Source: an uncultured Propioniciclava sp.
Lineage (GTDB): Bacteria > Actinomycetota > Actinomycetes > Propionibacteriales > Propionibacteriaceae
Direction: 5' to 3'
Assembly (NCBI GenBank): GCA_937872005.1
Contig: CALMPQ010000179.1
Span: 1 to 8,204, forward strand
DNA: 8,204 nucleotides
Part shown: piece after piece, positions 5,492-8,204 of the stretch
How the letters are laid out: every line of letters begins with the position of its first letter
How positions within the stretch are numbered: the first letter of the stretch is position 1
The notes under the pieces: generated by a model
The model's database searches: none
What the model was told of the DNA's origin: nothing
What the model saw: only the letters and a program-made list of their open reading frames with translations
Made by a program: the position numbers and the translations under genes

Positions 5492-5920
5492 ATGAAGCTC
5501 GAAGACGTGATCCGCAGCAAGGGCAGCTCTGTCGTGACGATCGCCCCCACCGCCACGGTGGCCGAGCTCGTCGCGCTCATGGCCGACAACAACATCGGCG
5601 CCGTCGTCGTCTCCTCCGACGGCCACCACATCACCGGCATCATCAGCGAACGCGACATCGTGCGCGGGCTGGCCGGTTCGGGGCACGGCCTGCTCGAGGC
5701 CACCGTCGCCGACCTGATGACGGGCGACGTCGTCGTCGGCCACCTCGAGGACCGCATCGAGGACACCGCGCACACGATGACCCAGAAGCGCGTCCGTCAC
5801 ATCCCGATCGAGGTCGACGGCGAGCTCGCGGCGATCGTGTCGATCGGTGACGTCGTGAAGTACCGCATCGACCAGCTCACCGACGAGCGCAACCACCTGC
5901 TGGGGTACCTCCACACGTGA
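5492..5920 (+). CDS. Two-CBS-domain protein
   Basis: A 142-aa stand-alone Bateman module with two CBS motifs: roughly residues 10-62 (ATVAELVALMADNNIGAVVV then ITGIISERDIVRG) and 73-130 (VADLMTGDVVVGHLEDRIEDTAHTMTQKRVRHIPI then ELAAIVSIGDVVKYRI). The ISERDIVRGL and VSIGDVVKY segments are the ends of CBS repeats where adenosine ligands (AMP, ATP, SAM) usually bind. The protein is soluble and has no catalytic domain attached, so it probably senses nucleotide status and acts on a partner not identifiable here. ATG 5492 is chosen because homology begins at once (MKLEDVIRSKG) and everything upstream in frame is antisense to metB. Its stop overlaps the start of acyP, implying cotranscription and translational coupling. 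Confidence 0.93.
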   Translation: MKLEDVIRSKGSSVVTIAPTATVAELVALMADNNIGAVVVSSDGHHITGIISERDIVRGLAGSGHGLLEATVADLMTGDVVVGHLEDRIEDTAHTMTQKRVRHIPIEVDGELAAIVSIGDVVKYRIDQLTDERNHLLGYLHT

Positions 5921-6207
5921 GCCCCGACCTGGCCCGGGCCGTGGTCCGGGTCGACGGGCACGTGCAGGGCGTCGGCTTCCGCTGGTGGGTCTCCCGGCAA
6001 GCCGGTCGCCTCGGCCTGTCCGGTTACGCCGCGAACCAGTGGGACGGCTCGGTCGAGGTCGACTGCCAGGGTCTGCCCGACGACGTGGACGCCCTCGTGG
6101 AGGCCCTCACCGGCCAACGCGTCCCCGGTCGCCCCGGCCGCGTGTCGTCCTGGCACGTCGAGCGGCGCCCGCCCGACGCGTCGGTCACCGGTTTCGACAC
6201 CCGCTGA
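5917..6207 (+). CDS. acyP: Acylphosphatase
   Basis: A 96-aa enzyme that hydrolyses the carboxyl-phosphate bond of acyl phosphates such as acetyl phosphate or carbamoyl phosphate. The family signature is intact: VRVDGHVQGVGFRWWVSRQA (10-29), with the phosphate-binding loop and catalytic R22, followed by LGLSGYAANQWDGSVEVDCQG (32-52), with catalytic N40 orienting the attacking water. Length matches single-domain acylphosphatases, and no HypF-like extension is present. It starts with GTG at 5917, whose TG is shared with the TGA stop of the CBS-domain gene (GTGA overlap), so translation is probably coupled to that gene and no separate SD is needed. A role together with the CBS protein is suggested by coupling only. 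Identification is firm. Confidence 0.95.
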   Translation: MSPDLARAVVRVDGHVQGVGFRWWVSRQAGRLGLSGYAANQWDGSVEVDCQGLPDDVDALVEALTGQRVPGRPGRVSSWHVERRPPDASVTGFDTR

Positions 6208-6212
6208 ACGCT

Positions 6213-6230
6213 TCACAGGAAACACACAGC
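6213..6230 (+). promoter_or_regulatory. Candidate PhoP-type operator (7-4-7 direct repeat)
   Basis: TCACAGG (6213-6219), four bases AAAC, then ACACAGC (6224-6230). The mycobacterial PhoP box, as I recall it, is TCACAGC-N4-TCACAGC; each half-site here matches six of seven positions with the exact 4-bp spacing. It lies between the acyP stop (6207) and the ATG of the PhoP-like regulator (6274), a natural place for autoregulation. Binding is inferred, not shown. Confidence 0.5.
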
Positions 6231-6236
6231 CGACTC

Positions 6237-6251
6237 ATGGCGTCGCGCCAT
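6237..6251. repeat. Short palindrome in the leader of the response regulator gene
   Basis: ATGGCG (6237-6242) and CGCCAT (6246-6251) form a 6-bp inverted repeat around TCG. It lies downstream of the PhoP-like box and 22 bases before the ATG at 6274. It may be a small RNA hairpin or a second operator; it is short enough to arise by chance in GC-rich DNA. Confidence 0.3.
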
Positions 6252-6273
6252 CCCGCCCTGCGAGGCTGGGGGC

Positions 6274-7002
6274 ATGAGCAGTGACCGTGACCAGCTGACC
6301 CGTCCCGACGGAACCCCGATCCGCGTGCTCACGGTCGACGACGAGCGCAGCATCACCGAGCTGCTCGGCATGGCCCTGCGCTACGAGGGCTGGGACGTCA
6401 CGACCGCCGCCTCCGGCCTCGCCGCCGTGCAGGCCGCCCGCGAAACCCGACCCGACGTGATCGTGCTCGACATGATGCTCCCCGACTTCGACGGCCTCGA
6501 GGTCATGCGACGTGTCCGCACCGAACAGCCCGATGTGCCGGTGATCTTCCTCACGGCGCGGGACGCGGTCGACGACCGCATCCAGGGGCTCACCGCCGGG
6601 GGCGACGACTACGTCACCAAACCGTTCTCGCTCGAGGAGCTCGTCGCCCGCCTCCGCGGCATCCTGCGTCGTTCGGGCGCGACCCTGGCCAGGCCGAGCA
6701 GCCAGCTCGTGGTCGGCGACCTCTCCCTCGACGAGGACTCCCACGAGGTGACCCGCGCCGGCGAGGAGATCCACCTCACGGCGACCGAGTTCGAGCTGCT
6801 GCGGTTCCTGATGCGCAACCCGCGCCGGGTGCTCAGCAAGGCGCAGATCCTCGACCGGGTCTGGAACTACGACTTCGGGGGGCAGGCCAACGTCGTCGAG
6901 CTCTACATCTCCTACCTGCGCAAGAAGGTGGACGCCGGGCGCGACCCCATGATCCACACCCTCCGCGGTGCGGGCTACGTGCTGAAGCCGGCGGGCGCAT
7001 GA
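6274..7002 (+). CDS. OmpR/PhoB-family response regulator, PhoP-like
   Basis: A 242-aa transcription factor activated by phosphoryl transfer from the adjoining kinase. The receiver domain (about 15-132) has the acidic pair D22-D23, the phospho-acceptor D66 in VLDMMLPDFDG, switch residue T94 in FLTARD and K116 in DDYVTKPFSLEELVARLR. The C-terminal winged helix (about 144-238) has LTATEFELLRFLMRNPRRVLSK (168-189), then ILDRVWNYDFGGQANVVELYISYLRKK, which carries the recognition helix, and the wing end HTLRGAGYVLKP. The DFGG..NVVE..ISYLRKK segment and overall order resemble M. tuberculosis PhoP. GAGG at 6262-6265 upstream of ATG 6274 is a modest SD. A PhoP-box-like repeat precedes the gene, suggesting autoregulation. 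Its stop overlaps the kinase start (ATGA). The signal and regulon cannot be told. Confidence 0.96.
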   Translation: MSSDRDQLTRPDGTPIRVLTVDDERSITELLGMALRYEGWDVTTAASGLAAVQAARETRPDVIVLDMMLPDFDGLEVMRRVRTEQPDVPVIFLTARDAVDDRIQGLTAGGDDYVTKPFSLEELVARLRGILRRSGATLARPSSQLVVGDLSLDEDSHEVTRAGEEIHLTATEFELLRFLMRNPRRVLSKAQILDRVWNYDFGGQANVVELYISYLRKKVDAGRDPMIHTLRGAGYVLKPAGA

Positions 7003-8204
7003 CCCGCGGGACGTTCACGCGCGGGACGCTCAGCCGTCAACTCATCCTCGCCACGACGGCGCTCGTGGCGGTGATCGCGATCCTGCTGTCGGGCCTGACC
7101 GCGCTGTCGATGCATCGCATCCTCGAGGCGCAACTCGACGACCAGCTGCTGACCGTCGCCACGCAGGCGCGGGGGGACGGTCGCGGCCCCGGCATCCAGG
7201 GGCGCGGCGGCCCCGGCCTGGCCCAGGGCCTGCTCTTCTACTGGCAGGGCCAGGGCGGCGTCCTGCAGGTCGAGCGCGACCGCAACATCGTGGGCAGCGA
7301 GGTGGCGGCCGAGCTCGAGGGGCTCTCCCCCGCCCGCGCCCCCCAGACCCACTCCCTTCCCGGCCTGGGCCCCTACCGGCTGTTCGTGTCGACCCAGGGC
7401 GGCCAGGTGCTCGTGGTGGGGCTGCCGACGGCCGAGCTGACGGCGTCCATGACGGCGATCGTGGGGGCGGCGACGGTGCTGACCCTGCTGGCCATCGCCA
7501 TCGCCTTCGCGGCCGCCCGCACGGTGGTCGAGCGCAGCCTGCGCCCCCTCGCGCGGCTGACGGCGACCGCCCACCAGGTCTCGGGCCTCGAGCTCGGCCA
7601 GGGCGAGGTGGCCGTGCCGGTGCGCGTGGCCGCCGAGGACGCCGACCCGGGCTCGGAGGTCGGCCAGGTGGGGTTGGCGTTCAACCACATGCTCGACAAC
7701 GTCGAGGGGGCGCTCCACGCGCGGCAAGCGTCGGAGATGAAGGTGCGCCAGTTCGTCGCGGACGCCTCACACGAGCTGCGCAACCCGCTGGCCGCCATCC
7801 GTGGTTACGCCGAGCTGACGCGCCGCGAGCGGGGCGATGTGCCCGAGACCACCGCGCACGCCCTGGAGCGCATCGAGTCCGAATCGGTGCGCATGTCGCA
7901 CCTCGTGGAGGACCTCCTGCTGCTGGCCCGGCTCGACTCGGGCCCCGCCCTGGCCGTCGTGCCCACACCCCTGAACGCGATCGTCGCCAACACCGTCTCG
8001 GACGCCCGGGCCGCCGGCCCCGACCACACGTGGGTGGCGACGATCCCCGAGGACGAGGTGGTCGCGCTGGGCGACCCGCATCGGCTCACGCAGGTGGTGG
8101 CGAACCTCCTCGCCAACGCGCGCACGCACACCCCCGCCGGGACGCGGGTCGAGGTCACCCTCGCCACCGAGGATCGCTGGGCCGTGGTCACCGTGGCCGA
8201 CGAC
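6999..8204 (+). CDS. Sensor histidine kinase, truncated by window end
   Basis: The frame is open for 402 codons to the last base, so the C-terminus is missing. ATG 6999 shares bases with the regulator's TGA (ATGA overlap), and no better start is nearby. Order: transmembrane helix 1 (about 14-36), a short extracytoplasmic sensor region (about 37-148) with a Gly-rich low-complexity stretch at 59-77, transmembrane helix 2 (about 150-173), a HAMP linker (174-238, LRPLARLTATAHQV), the dimerisation/phosphoacceptor helix FVADASHELRNPLAAIRGY (252-270) with H258, and the start of the ATPase domain with the N box NLLANARTHTPAG (369-381; N373 expected to bind Mg). The sequence stops at VADD, where the G1 box DxGxG should begin. 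The H-box reads HELRNP where HELRTP is most common. It is the partner of the upstream regulator. Confidence 0.95.
   Translation, partial: MTRGTFTRGTLSRQLILATTALVAVIAILLSGLTALSMHRILEAQLDDQLLTVATQARGDGRGPGIQGRGGPGLAQGLLFYWQGQGGVLQVERDRNIVGSEVAAELEGLSPARAPQTHSLPGLGPYRLFVSTQGGQVLVVGLPTAELTASMTAIVGAATVLTLLAIAIAFAAARTVVERSLRPLARLTATAHQVSGLELGQGEVAVPVRVAAEDADPGSEVGQVGLAFNHMLDNVEGALHARQASEMKVRQFVADASHELRNPLAAIRGYAELTRRERGDVPETTAHALERIESESVRMSHLVEDLLLLARLDSGPALAVVPTPLNAIVANTVSDARAAGPDHTWVATIPEDEVVALGDPHRLTQVVANLLANARTHTPAGTRVEVTLATEDRWAVVTVADD

Noticed and set aside
5444..5914. 157-codon upstream extension of the metB frame
   Set aside because: It is antisense to the CBS-domain gene and rich in Asp/Val/His shadow sequence; MetB homology begins at about 5431-5443.

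Overview
The window is GC-rich chromosomal DNA (by eye roughly two thirds or more G+C) with strong third-position G/C bias. It has GTG as well as ATG starts, stop/start overlaps (GTGA, ATGA), and proteins of actinobacterial type: a PhoP-like response regulator with its kinase, an EcsC-domain protein, and an AbiEi/DUF559-like protein ending in a Cys-rich tail. I infer a high-GC actinobacterium, possibly Propionibacteriales. That placement rests on protein style only, and no marker gene is present to prove it.

Layout from left to right: (1) a TerC/Alx-family membrane protein (64-1383, +); (2) a 78-nt gap almost filled by one very long imperfect hairpin (1382-1460) that buries the ribosome binding site of the next gene; (3) a monofunctional proline dehydrogenase (1462-2385, +); (4) an EcsC-family protein (2445-3155, +); (5) a 1-kb segment bounded by two identical 47-bp direct repeats (3176-3222 and 4219-4265) that encloses a minus-strand AbiEi/DUF559-like gene (3230-4243); (6) metB, cystathionine gamma-synthase (4268-5443, -); (7) a 48-nt divergent promoter region; (8) a two-CBS-domain protein (5492-5920, +) overlapping acyP, acylphosphatase (5917-6207, +); (9) a two-component pair, response regulator (6274-7002) and histidine kinase (6999 to the window end, cut off before the G1 box), coupled by an ATGA overlap. 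No gene-free stretch exceeds 300 bases.

Most genes are core housekeeping or regulatory functions with no single shared pathway: metal or redox homeostasis (TerC), proline catabolism, methionine biosynthesis, CBS sensing and acyl phosphate hydrolysis. The part that stands out is the repeat-bounded DUF559-like gene. Each 47-bp repeat carries, on the minus strand, a Shine-Dalgarno sequence plus ATG inside an imperfect hairpin, so copy 2 appears to supply the translation start, and a foreign-looking first eight residues, to the gene it precedes. Copy 1 sits inside a longer palindrome at the convergent junction with ecsC. Other points worth checking are the terC/proline dehydrogenase hairpin, whose geometry suits translational coupling, and a 7-4-7 direct repeat resembling the mycobacterial PhoP box just upstream of the PhoP-like regulator.
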